Below are positions 57,176 through 64,000 of a stretch of 64,000 nucleotides of DNA, piece by piece; position 1 is the stretch's first letter, and each line of letters opens with the position of its first letter. The stretch covers positions 1 to 64,000 of the forward strand of contig JAOAHI010000005.1 in the NCBI GenBank assembly GCA_026415315.1, written 5' to 3'. The translations under genes were made by a program, and so were the position numbers. Source of the DNA: Methylohalobius sp. GTDB lineage: Bacteria; Pseudomonadota; Gammaproteobacteria; Methylococcales; Methylothermaceae. A model generated the notes under the pieces. That model had not been told where the DNA came from. It saw only the letters and a list, made by a program, of their open reading frames with translations, and searched no databases.

Positions 57176-59326
57176 TTAGGCCTTAGTGCGAGAAATCCTA
57201 AGCACCACCTGTAGCTTGCGCAGTCTGCGAATAATCCTGGCCAAATGCGTGCGATCTTTGACCGTCAAAGTAATGATATCAGTACTGGTGTGGCTGTCTT
57301 GCTGGGTGATCTGAAAGTTCTCGATATTAGCGCCCTCTTCGGCAATCGCAGAAGCCACCTGGGCTAAGGTTCCTGGCCGGTCCCATAACACAACGCGCAG
57401 TTCGACCGGGAACTCGCCGCCAGTTTGCTCGTCCCATTCAGCCAACACCCAAGTAATTTGTTTTTTCTGAAATTCGAGAGCGTTTTTACATTCCCGGCGA
57501 TGAACCACAAATCCCTTGCCGGGGTTGAAAAAGCCGATGATGGCGTCCCCCGGGATTGGGCGACAACACTTAGCCAGATTCACCACCAGGCCCTCCGTCC
57601 CTTTGATCAGAAGAGGCGCTCTACTTGCTTCGCGTTCATCTTGGGTCACAGCCTCTGGAACCAACTGCCTGGCTACCAGCCAAGCCATGCGGTTGCCAAA
57701 ACCGATCGCTTCCAATAGATCTTCTAAGCGGCCAAAACCCATTGCTTGAAGCCTATCGGAGAGTAAGTCTTGAGATAGAGATTTCAGGCTCCATCCCAGC
57801 TTAGTCAACTCTGCCTCCAGCATTCGCCCGCCCAGCTCGATCGCTTCCTGAGTCTTAAGGTTGCGCAAGAAATTACGGATAGCGCTGCGTGCTTTGGCGG
57901 TGACTACGTAGTTGAGCCAAGACGGATCTGGCCTCGCCCAGCTTTTAGTGATCGCTTCTACCGTCTGACCATTGTCAAGCACCGTATGGAGCGGCATTAG
58001 CTGACCATTGACCTTAGCCCCCACACAGCGGTCGCCGATCTCGGTATGAACGGCATAAGCGAAATCAAGGGCGGTCGCCCCTTGGGGAAGCTTGACGATA
58101 TCGCCCTGGGGCGTGAACACGTAAATCTCGGACGGGAAAAGATCGACTTTGAGGTTGTCGAGAAATTCGAGCGAGCCACCGGCGTTGCGTTGATGCTCCA
58201 GAAACTCGTTGATCCAAGCATAGGCCCTGGCCTTAGCTGCATCGCCCTGATCGATTTCCTTCTTGTACAGCCAATGAGCGGCGATGCCGTTTTCAGCGAT
58301 GCGATGCATGTCGCGGGTGCGGATCTGAACCTCCACCGGCATTCCATAAGGCCCCACTACCACGGTATGAAGGGATTGATAGCCGTTCTCCTTGGGCAAA
58401 GCGATATAGTCTTTAAATCGCCCCGGGACAGGCTTGTATAGACCATGTACCACCCCCAGCACGCGATAACACTCGTCCACGCTGTGGGTGAGGATGCGCA
58501 CCGCGCAGACGTCATAAACTTGGCGAAAGGATAGCCCTTTAGTGCGCATTTTTTGATAAATGCTGAAGATATGCTTTTCACGGCTGGAGATCGTGCAGTT
58601 CAGAGCGGATTCCTGTAGCCTCTGGCAAATCGCGCGTTCAACAGTGGCTATGACCTCCCGGCGGTTGCCGCGCGCGCGCCGAACCGCTTTTTTGAGGATT
58701 CGGTAGCGCATGGGATACATGGCCTGCATAGCCAACTCCTCCAGTTCCAAACGCATCTTGTGCATCCCCAGCCTCTCGGCCAGCGGCGCATAGATTTCCA
58801 AAGTCTCGCGGGCGAACCGCCTGCGCCTGTCTGGCGCCATTGGCCCTAAAGTGCGCATATTATGCAGCCGGTCGGCCAACTTGACTAAGATAACCCGAAG
58901 ATCCCTGGCCATAGCCAAGATCATCTTGCGCAAGGATTCAGCCTGGATCTCTTGCTTGGACTTGCAGTCCAACTGAGTCAATTTGGTAACGCCATCCACC
59001 AGATCGGCCACTTCCTGACCAAAGGCCTCGACAAGCTGTGCCTTGGTGATCGGCGTATCCTCGATCACGTCATGAAGGATGGCGGCAGCAATGCCGGCTG
59101 CATCCATGCGCATTTCCTGAGCCAAGATCAGTGCCACCGAGAGCGGATGGCACACAAACGGCTCACCGCTCAAGCGGAACTGATCGGCGTGTGCGGCAAC
59201 CGCGAACTGGCATGCTCGCTGGATCGACTCCACCTGTTGCAGATCGAAGTAACCTTTAATTGCCGCGATCAAATCTCTGATTAGCGACTCTTGCGGCTGC
59301 TCGGTTTTCAGCGCCGGTGCTGCCAT
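57176..59326 (-). CDS. spoT: Bifunctional (p)ppGpp synthetase/hydrolase SpoT
   Basis: This 716-residue Rel/Spo protein balances (p)ppGpp. The hydrolase HD domain has FVCHPLSVALIL and LHDVIEDTPI; the synthetase domain has RFKDYIALPKENGYQSLHT and VEVQIRTRDMHRIAENGIAAHWLYK; TGS (ALDFAYAVHTEIGDRCVGAKVNG) and C-terminal ACT domains follow. All hydrolase residues are present. It is 17 bases after rpoZ, the widespread rpoZ-spoT-recG order. Confidence 0.96.
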   Translation of the reverse strand: MAAPALKTEQPQESLIRDLIAAIKGYFDLQQVESIQRACQFAVAAHADQFRLSGEPFVCHPLSVALILAQEMRMDAAGIAAAILHDVIEDTPITKAQLVEAFGQEVADLVDGVTKLTQLDCKSKQEIQAESLRKMILAMARDLRVILVKLADRLHNMRTLGPMAPDRRRRFARETLEIYAPLAERLGMHKMRLELEELAMQAMYPMRYRILKKAVRRARGNRREVIATVERAICQRLQESALNCTISSREKHIFSIYQKMRTKGLSFRQVYDVCAVRILTHSVDECYRVLGVVHGLYKPVPGRFKDYIALPKENGYQSLHTVVVGPYGMPVEVQIRTRDMHRIAENGIAAHWLYKKEIDQGDAAKARAYAWINEFLEHQRNAGGSLEFLDNLKVDLFPSEIYVFTPQGDIVKLPQGATALDFAYAVHTEIGDRCVGAKVNGQLMPLHTVLDNGQTVEAITKSWARPDPSWLNYVVTAKARSAIRNFLRNLKTQEAIELGGRMLEAELTKLGWSLKSLSQDLLSDRLQAMGFGRLEDLLEAIGFGNRMAWLVARQLVPEAVTQDEREASRAPLLIKGTEGLVVNLAKCCRPIPGDAIIGFFNPGKGFVVHRRECKNALEFQKKQITWVLAEWDEQTGGEFPVELRVVLWDRPGTLAQVASAIAEEGANIENFQITQQDSHTSTDIITLTVKDRTHLARIIRRLRKLQVVLRISRTKA

Positions 59327-59343
59327 TTTAAGATCACCTTCAC

Positions 59344-59601
59344 CTATAGCGTCATCTGTTCTTCTAAGACCTCCTTGACTTGGGCTATTCCGCCGTCCAT
59401 ATCCACCTCTTTGAGCCTGGCTAAATCAACTTTGCCGGAAGCGATCTCACGCAGCGCCACCACGGTGGCTTTGTCATCGTTCCACTCCACCAAGGGTTCG
59501 GCCCCAGCTAATAACTGGCGCGCTCGCTTGGCAGCCAAAAGGACCAGCTCAAATCGGTTATCGACATGTTTTAGACAATCTTCAACGGTAATACGTGCCA
59601 T
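59344..59601 (-). CDS. rpoZ: RNA polymerase omega subunit
   Basis: The 85-residue protein shows [30 protein letters not shown] and [14 protein letters not shown], the omega signature. Omega helps assemble beta-prime and mediates ppGpp binding, consistent with spoT following it. The 60-base pgk-rpoZ spacer is AT-rich (a TTGTAT and TATATT or TATTTT pair), so a local promoter is possible. Confidence 0.97.
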   Translation of the reverse strand: MARITVEDCLKHVDNRFELVLLAAKRARQLLAGAEPLVEWNDDKATVVALREIASGKVDLARLKEVDMDGGIAQVKEVLEEQMTL

Positions 59602-59661
59602 TGACGCCCCCAGAATGGACTGTTTGTTGTAAAAATATAATAAATCTGTTGCGCATACAAC

Positions 59662-60843
59662 TCAGCCTTCGCGTTGCGCGAGCACCTCTATGGCCGGGAG
59701 TTTCTTGCCTTCTAGGAATTCAAGAAACGCTCCGCCGGCTGTAGATTGGTAGTCGATCCCATCCCCAACGCCGTATTTCTCGATCGCGGCTAACGTATCC
59801 CCGCCACCGGCGATCGAGAAAGCTGGGCTCTTCGCAATCGCTTCGGCTACTCTCTGAGTACCATGGCCAAATTGATTGACTTCAAATACTCCAACTGGCC
59901 CGTTCCAGACAATAGTGGCAGCCCCCTGGATCAGGTATTCGTAGCGGCTTGCCGTTCGCGGCCCGATGTCCAAAATCAGATCATCGGCGGCCAGCCGATC
60001 GACTGCTTTGATCTCGGCTTTGGCCTCAGGTGAGATTTCCTTAGCCACCACTACGTCCTCCGGAATGGGAATCTCAGCTCCACGCGCCCTGGCCTGTTCG
60101 AGTAACTTTTTGGCTTGCGCAACCAACTCGGGCTCATACAGGGACTTGCCTACCGCAAACCCGCATGCAGCAATGAAAGTATTGGCAATCCCACCACCGA
60201 CGATCAGCTGATCTACTCTTTGAATGAGGTTTTCCAACACCCCAAGCTTAGTGGAGACTTTAGCCCCACCGACGATCGCCAAAAGGGGACGCTTTGGGTT
60301 CTCTAGAGCCTTACCCAAAGCGTCCAACTCCTCAAACAGCAACAATCCTCCACACGCTTGGAACGCGAATTTGGCCACCGCGTGGGTGGAAGCCTCAGCC
60401 CGGTGGGCAGTAGCAAACGCGTCCATGACGAACACGTCGCACAGAGCAGCCATCTTCTTACCAAGCTCGGGATCGTCGGCTTTCTCTCCAGGTAAGAAGC
60501 GAACATTTTCCAGAAGCACTACCTCTCCGGGAGACTGTTCCCAACCGCCATCGATCCAATCGCAGATCAGCCTTACTTTTTGACCTAGAAGCTCTCCCAA
60601 ACGCTCCGCCACCGGCGCTAAGGAGTATTGCGGGTCATAAACTCCTTCCTTGGGGCGGCCTAAATGGGACATGACCATCACCTTCGCGGCCCCTTGAGCC
60701 AGGGCTTGGCGGATGGTAGGAAGACTGGCGCGGATGCGCGCGTCGGAAGTGATCTTGCCATCCTGGATCGGGACGTTGAGATCGGCGCGGATCAGCACCC
60801 GCTTGCCGCGCAAGTCTAAATCGGTCAGCCGTTTGATGGTCAT
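59662..60843 (-). CDS. pgk: Phosphoglycerate kinase
   Basis: Pgk interconverts 1,3-bisphosphoglycerate and 3-phosphoglycerate. The 393-residue protein has [51 protein letters not shown] and [20 protein letters not shown] before the ATG is the strongest ribosome site in this region. Other glycolytic genes (gap, fba, pyk) are not adjacent. Confidence 0.98.
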   Translation of the reverse strand: MTIKRLTDLDLRGKRVLIRADLNVPIQDGKITSDARIRASLPTIRQALAQGAAKVMVMSHLGRPKEGVYDPQYSLAPVAERLGELLGQKVRLICDWIDGGWEQSPGEVVLLENVRFLPGEKADDPELGKKMAALCDVFVMDAFATAHRAEASTHAVAKFAFQACGGLLLFEELDALGKALENPKRPLLAIVGGAKVSTKLGVLENLIQRVDQLIVGGGIANTFIAACGFAVGKSLYEPELVAQAKKLLEQARARGAEIPIPEDVVVAKEISPEAKAEIKAVDRLAADDLILDIGPRTASRYEYLIQGAATIVWNGPVGVFEVNQFGHGTQRVAEAIAKSPAFSIAGGGDTLAAIEKYGVGDGIDYQSTAGGAFLEFLEGKKLPAIEVLAQREG

Positions 60844-60864
60844 GTGCCCTCCTTAAAAAATAAT

Positions 60865-61449
60865 CTAGCTTTGCGTAGATTCGGCCTGAGCCTCCTCCGG
60901 CTCAGGTTTCCATTTAATCGAGCAGCCCATGCTAGGAATTTGCTCCTTAGGTCCGTTGCCGGTGATAGCGATCTTTTTCATCGCTTCGAACAGCTCCCGA
61001 CGCGCATTGGGAACTGGTTCTTTTTTGCTCTCGTCCAACCGCCCCCGATACTGGAGTTCAAGGTGAGCGTTGTAGCCAAAAAAATCCGGGGTACATACCG
61101 CACCGAAGGCCTTAGCTACTTCTTGGGTTTCGTCGAATAAATAGGGAAAAGGGAATTTTTTCTCTTGAGCCAGTTTCTTCATGTTGTCAAACGAGTCCTC
61201 TGGATATTGGACCGAGTCGTTGGCGTTGATTGCCACGCAGCCAATTCCGTACTTTTTAAGCTCAGCCGTATCGCGGATAATGCGGTCTAAAACTGCTTTC
61301 ACATAAGGACAATGATTGCAGATGAACATCACTAACAGGCCATTGGGCCCACGACACTCATCCCGGCTCCATACCTTGCCGTCCACCCCCGGTAAGGCAA
61401 AATCGGGGCAAAGTTTGCCAAACTCGCACACTGGAGCAACTTCCGCCAT
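60865..61449 (-). CDS. Thioredoxin-fold protein (AhpC/TSA-like, CxxC)
   Basis: This 194-residue protein has a thioredoxin fold with active-site FICNHCPYVKAVLDR (CxxC) and the peroxiredoxin-like opening CPDFALPGVDGKVWS. KAFGAVCTPDFFGYNAHLELQYRGRLDES supplies the cis-proline region. No signal peptide is seen. It belongs to a family of uncharacterised thiol-disulfide proteins found widely in bacteria. It precedes pgk by 21 bases, but a functional link is not evident. Confidence 0.88.
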   Translation of the reverse strand: MAEVAPVCEFGKLCPDFALPGVDGKVWSRDECRGPNGLLVMFICNHCPYVKAVLDRIIRDTAELKKYGIGCVAINANDSVQYPEDSFDNMKKLAQEKKFPFPYLFDETQEVAKAFGAVCTPDFFGYNAHLELQYRGRLDESKKEPVPNARRELFEAMKKIAITGNGPKEQIPSMGCSIKWKPEPEEAQAESTQS

Positions 61450-61554
61450 CGCTCATCCTCCTCTAAGTTGGTATTGGAATTTTGTGCTCCGCACGCCTGA
61501 TAATCTGCGGACTCAAAAATCATAGCAAATCCCAGCTTACACTGTCTTGGGAGC

Positions 61555-63867
61555 ATGCGCTGGACAATTAAGGCTCTGATTTTCACTGTGGCTTTGGCCT
61601 GCCTGGCTGGTGTGGGGCTTATTTGGTCGTCGCCTCCCATTTACCATGGGAAAAGATATCTTCCTTCTTTACGCGCGCCGGTAACAGTAGCTTTTGATCG
61701 CTTCGCCATCCCGACCATCGAGGCCCAAAGCCGCCAGGATGCCTTCCGCACGCTGGGGTTTCTCCATGCTCAGGAACGCTTTTTACAGATGGAACTCGGG
61801 CGGCGCAAAATGGCAGGAAAACTCGCCGAGATCATAGGCCAAGTCGCCCTTGATTCAGACATTCGCCAACGCGTTTTAGGTTTTTATCAAACCGCCGAGC
61901 ACATTGTTGCCAATCTACCTCTGGAACAGCGTCACTTGTGTCAGGCTTACGCTGAGGGGGTCAACGCTTACTTCAAGCAGACGTTCTCCATCGAAGCCCG
62001 CCTCCTTGGCATTGAACAGGAGCCATGGCGCTGCCGCGATACCATCCTGATCATCCTGTCCATGTTTCAGGAGCTGGACGAGATCGGCGATCCCGAACTG
62101 ATGCTGACGGTGATGAGTCAAACCCTGCCCCAAGAAGTGATAGCCTTTCTCACTCCCGACCAAGACCTTTTAGACCGGCCTCTGCTCGGCAAGCCTTGCA
62201 GTCGTCGCCCAGCTCAGCCAGTGCCGGTGGCCGCCATCGCCAGACTGTTAGGGCAGAATCCAGCCGCCCAAACGGTCGAGCTTTCTTCCCCTTGGGGTTC
62301 CAATCAGTGGGCCATCGCTTCCCCGCAAGGAGCGCTGCTCGCCAACGACATGCACCTTCCTCTAGCCGTGCCGAATATTTGGTACCGAGCCAGGCTTCGC
62401 TATGAGGGTCTCACTTTGGACGGGATCACGCTTCCTGGCGTCCCCGGCCTCATCGCTGGTAGCAACGGCCACATCGCCTGGGGATTCACCAACGCCATGG
62501 CCGACGTGCGCGACTTTGTAGTGCTGGAGACCAACCCTGCCCAGCCTGGCCGATACCGTACGCCGGAAGGATGGGAACAGTTTCAGAGCCGCATCGAAAC
62601 CATCATCGTCAAAGGCCAGGCAGCTAAGCAAGTTACCGTCCATTTGACCCGCTGGGGCCCAGTCGTCGTGCACGATTGGCTACAGCGGCCACTGGCAGTG
62701 CATTGGAGTGCCCTGGACCCCACCGCGGTCGATTTCACGCTCTTGGAGCTAGACCGGGTCCAAACCGTCTTTGAGGCGCTCTCTGTCCTTAACCGCGCTG
62801 GAATGCCAGTGCAAAACGCCCTCGTCGCCGACGCCCACGGCCATATCGGCTGGACCCTAAGCGGCCGCGTGCCCAAACGGGAAGGTTTCGACGGCAGTGT
62901 AAGCCAGAGCTGGGCAGACGGCAAAAGCTGGCTGGGATACTATTCCCCTGAGGAACTGCCGCGCCTAATCGATCCGCCCGGCGGAGTCATCGCCACCGCC
63001 AACCACCGCACTCTAGGCTGCGACCAGCCCCTTATCGGCCACAACTTCGCTCTAAGCTTTAGGATTGCCCGCATCTATCAGTACCTTGCGGCCAACCCTA
63101 GCGCCGACCCCCTGCTGAACTTGGCGCTGCAATTGGACACTGACGCCAACTTCTACCGCTTTTACCAAAATCTCGCCCTCAGTGTACTCGAAGGCGACTC
63201 CTCTCCGTTGGCCGAACGCATCCGCTCAGCCTTGCATAACTGGAACGGGCGGGCCGATGAGGAGAGCATAGGAATCGCCCTGCTAGACCGCTGGCGGGCC
63301 GATCTCAGCCAAAAAGTCCTAGGACCCCTCTTTGCTTCGTGCTTGAGAATCGACCCTCATTTTCGTTACCAGTGGCTAAAAAGCGAAGTCCCCTTGCGCG
63401 CCCTATTGCGCCTGCGTCATCCCGCCACTTTGCCGGACAGGAGCTTTTCCGGCTGGTCAAGCTTTTTGCGCAGCAGTCTGGTTGAAACCGCAAGCGCGCT
63501 GGAACAGACTTACCACCAACCGATTGACAAGCTGACCTGGGGTCAAGTCAACCGCACCCAGATCCGCCATCCTTTAGCCGCAGGACTGCCCTGGCTTGCC
63601 CGATGGCTTAACCTTCCAGAGGCTCCTGTGGCCGGTTGTCCTGAATGCGTGCGCGTCGCCCGTCCCAATTATGGCGCCAGCATGCGGTTGGTAGCCGTGG
63701 CTGGGCATCCTAGCGTTGGCTTTCTCCAAATGCCCGGGGGTCAATCCGGCCACCCCCTCTCGCCTCATTACGCCGACCAATATTCTTACTGGGTCGAAGG
63801 CCAAGCGCTACCCTTGGCGCCCGGCCATGCGCTTTCGGTCCTGGAGCTTTTGCCCGGCCGAGATTGA
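61555..63867 (+). CDS. Penicillin acylase-family N-terminal nucleophile hydrolase
   Basis: This 770-residue precursor has an N-terminal signal or anchor helix (MRWTIKALIFTVALACLAGVGLIW), an alpha-chain segment with RQDAFRTLGFLHAQERFLQMELGRR, and the autoproteolysis site SSPWGSNQWAI, where Ser249 would become the beta-chain nucleophile. GLTLDGITLPGVPGLIAGSNGHIAWGFTN and the terminal VGFLQMPGGQSGHPLSPHYADQ are family motifs. Family members cleave penicillins, acyl-homoserine lactones or other amides; the substrate here is unknown. GGGAG precedes its ATG. Confidence 0.92.
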   Translation: MRWTIKALIFTVALACLAGVGLIWSSPPIYHGKRYLPSLRAPVTVAFDRFAIPTIEAQSRQDAFRTLGFLHAQERFLQMELGRRKMAGKLAEIIGQVALDSDIRQRVLGFYQTAEHIVANLPLEQRHLCQAYAEGVNAYFKQTFSIEARLLGIEQEPWRCRDTILIILSMFQELDEIGDPELMLTVMSQTLPQEVIAFLTPDQDLLDRPLLGKPCSRRPAQPVPVAAIARLLGQNPAAQTVELSSPWGSNQWAIASPQGALLANDMHLPLAVPNIWYRARLRYEGLTLDGITLPGVPGLIAGSNGHIAWGFTNAMADVRDFVVLETNPAQPGRYRTPEGWEQFQSRIETIIVKGQAAKQVTVHLTRWGPVVVHDWLQRPLAVHWSALDPTAVDFTLLELDRVQTVFEALSVLNRAGMPVQNALVADAHGHIGWTLSGRVPKREGFDGSVSQSWADGKSWLGYYSPEELPRLIDPPGGVIATANHRTLGCDQPLIGHNFALSFRIARIYQYLAANPSADPLLNLALQLDTDANFYRFYQNLALSVLEGDSSPLAERIRSALHNWNGRADEESIGIALLDRWRADLSQKVLGPLFASCLRIDPHFRYQWLKSEVPLRALLRLRHPATLPDRSFSGWSSFLRSSLVETASALEQTYHQPIDKLTWGQVNRTQIRHPLAAGLPWLARWLNLPEAPVAGCPECVRVARPNYGASMRLVAVAGHPSVGFLQMPGGQSGHPLSPHYADQYSYWVEGQALPLAPGHALSVLELLPGRD

Positions 63868-64000
63868 ATCGATGTCCTGTGGCGACGACGCGGGCAGACA
63901 TTTGGCCGGATACTCGCACAAATCCAGAATCGGGCACTTAGCGCACTTGGGAGCTCGCGCCGTGCAAGTGTAACGGCCGAGCAGGATCAGAAGGTGGTGG
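63808..64000 (-). CDS. nth: Endonuclease III (3' part only)
   Basis: The minus strand at the window end encodes the C terminus of endonuclease III: HHLLILLGRYTC followed by the [4Fe-4S] pattern C-x6-C-x2-C-x5-C (TCTARAPKCAKCPILDLC). Nth removes oxidised pyrimidines from DNA. After the cluster an unusual tail of about 36 residues runs to a stop at 63808, inside the opposite-strand acylase gene (60-base overlap). The N terminus lies beyond the window. Confidence 0.93.
   Translation of the reverse strand, partial: HHLLILLGRYTCTARAPKCAKCPILDLCEYPAKCLPASSPQDIDSISAGQKLQDRKRMAGRQG

Overview
The window reads as chromosomal housekeeping DNA of a Gram-negative bacterium, most likely a betaproteobacterium. 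The pointers are gene neighbourhoods: hisBHAFIE-tatABC; def-fmt-rsmB-DUF4390-ntrYX-trkAH; lysM-dprA-smg-topA; the aa3 oxidase cluster beside rpoH and the M16 peptidase-rsmD-coaD-ferredoxin block; and ubiCA for ubiquinone. I see no rRNA, tRNA, CRISPR, phage or insertion sequence. Packing is extreme: by my hand tally only about 1.5 kb (2-3%) lies outside genes, no gap exceeds about 160 bp, and almost every convergent gene pair overlaps at the 3' ends.

Layout. 1-5434 (minus): recB, a frameshifted recD, and the start of a Sco copper chaperone, with no recC beside them. 5497-9684: sodC (+), argC (-), tsaD (+), plsY (-), folB-folK (+). 9641-26554: an unbroken minus-strand run of 21 genes (def to a pteridine-reductase-like SDR) covering N-formyl-Met handling, rRNA methylation, NtrYX signalling, potassium uptake, histidine synthesis, Tat export, a lone GspG pseudopilin and a TauE/SafE permease. 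26715-32233 (+): LysM protein, dprA, smg, topA, tsaC. 32190-38608 (-): two M16 peptidase-like genes, rsmD, coaD, ferredoxin, gamma-glutamyltransferase, phosphopantetheinyl transferase. 38730-49145: cytochrome oxidase biogenesis and structural genes, with rpoH and ftsY embedded. 49124-52755 (-): bioBFHC. 52837-53517 (+): comF. 53697-61449 (-): a thioredoxin-fold protein, pgk, rpoZ, spoT, recG, ubiC, ubiA. 61555-63867 (+): a penicillin-acylase-type hydrolase. The window ends in the 3' part of nth (-).

The most remarkable object is at 40561-42507. One uninterrupted reading frame encodes a complete eight-helix heme A synthase (CtaA/Cox15) joined by a short linker to a complete FtsY NG GTPase, the SRP receptor. 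The natural membrane-targeting A domain of FtsY is missing and the heme A synthase occupies its place. CtaA topology puts the FtsY part in the cytoplasm, so the fusion is mechanistically plausible. ftsE and ftsX, which usually sit between ftsY and rpoH, are absent.

Other points of interest: a single-base frameshift in an otherwise intact recD; a symmetric double extended -10 promoter between argC and tsaD; a probable AUU start for comF; an aa3 oxidase locus without cox11 but with a 34-residue membrane protein in that position and a Caa3-type CtaG nearby; and an NtrX without the GAFTGA loop. All function calls rest on motif recognition by eye; no database search was run.
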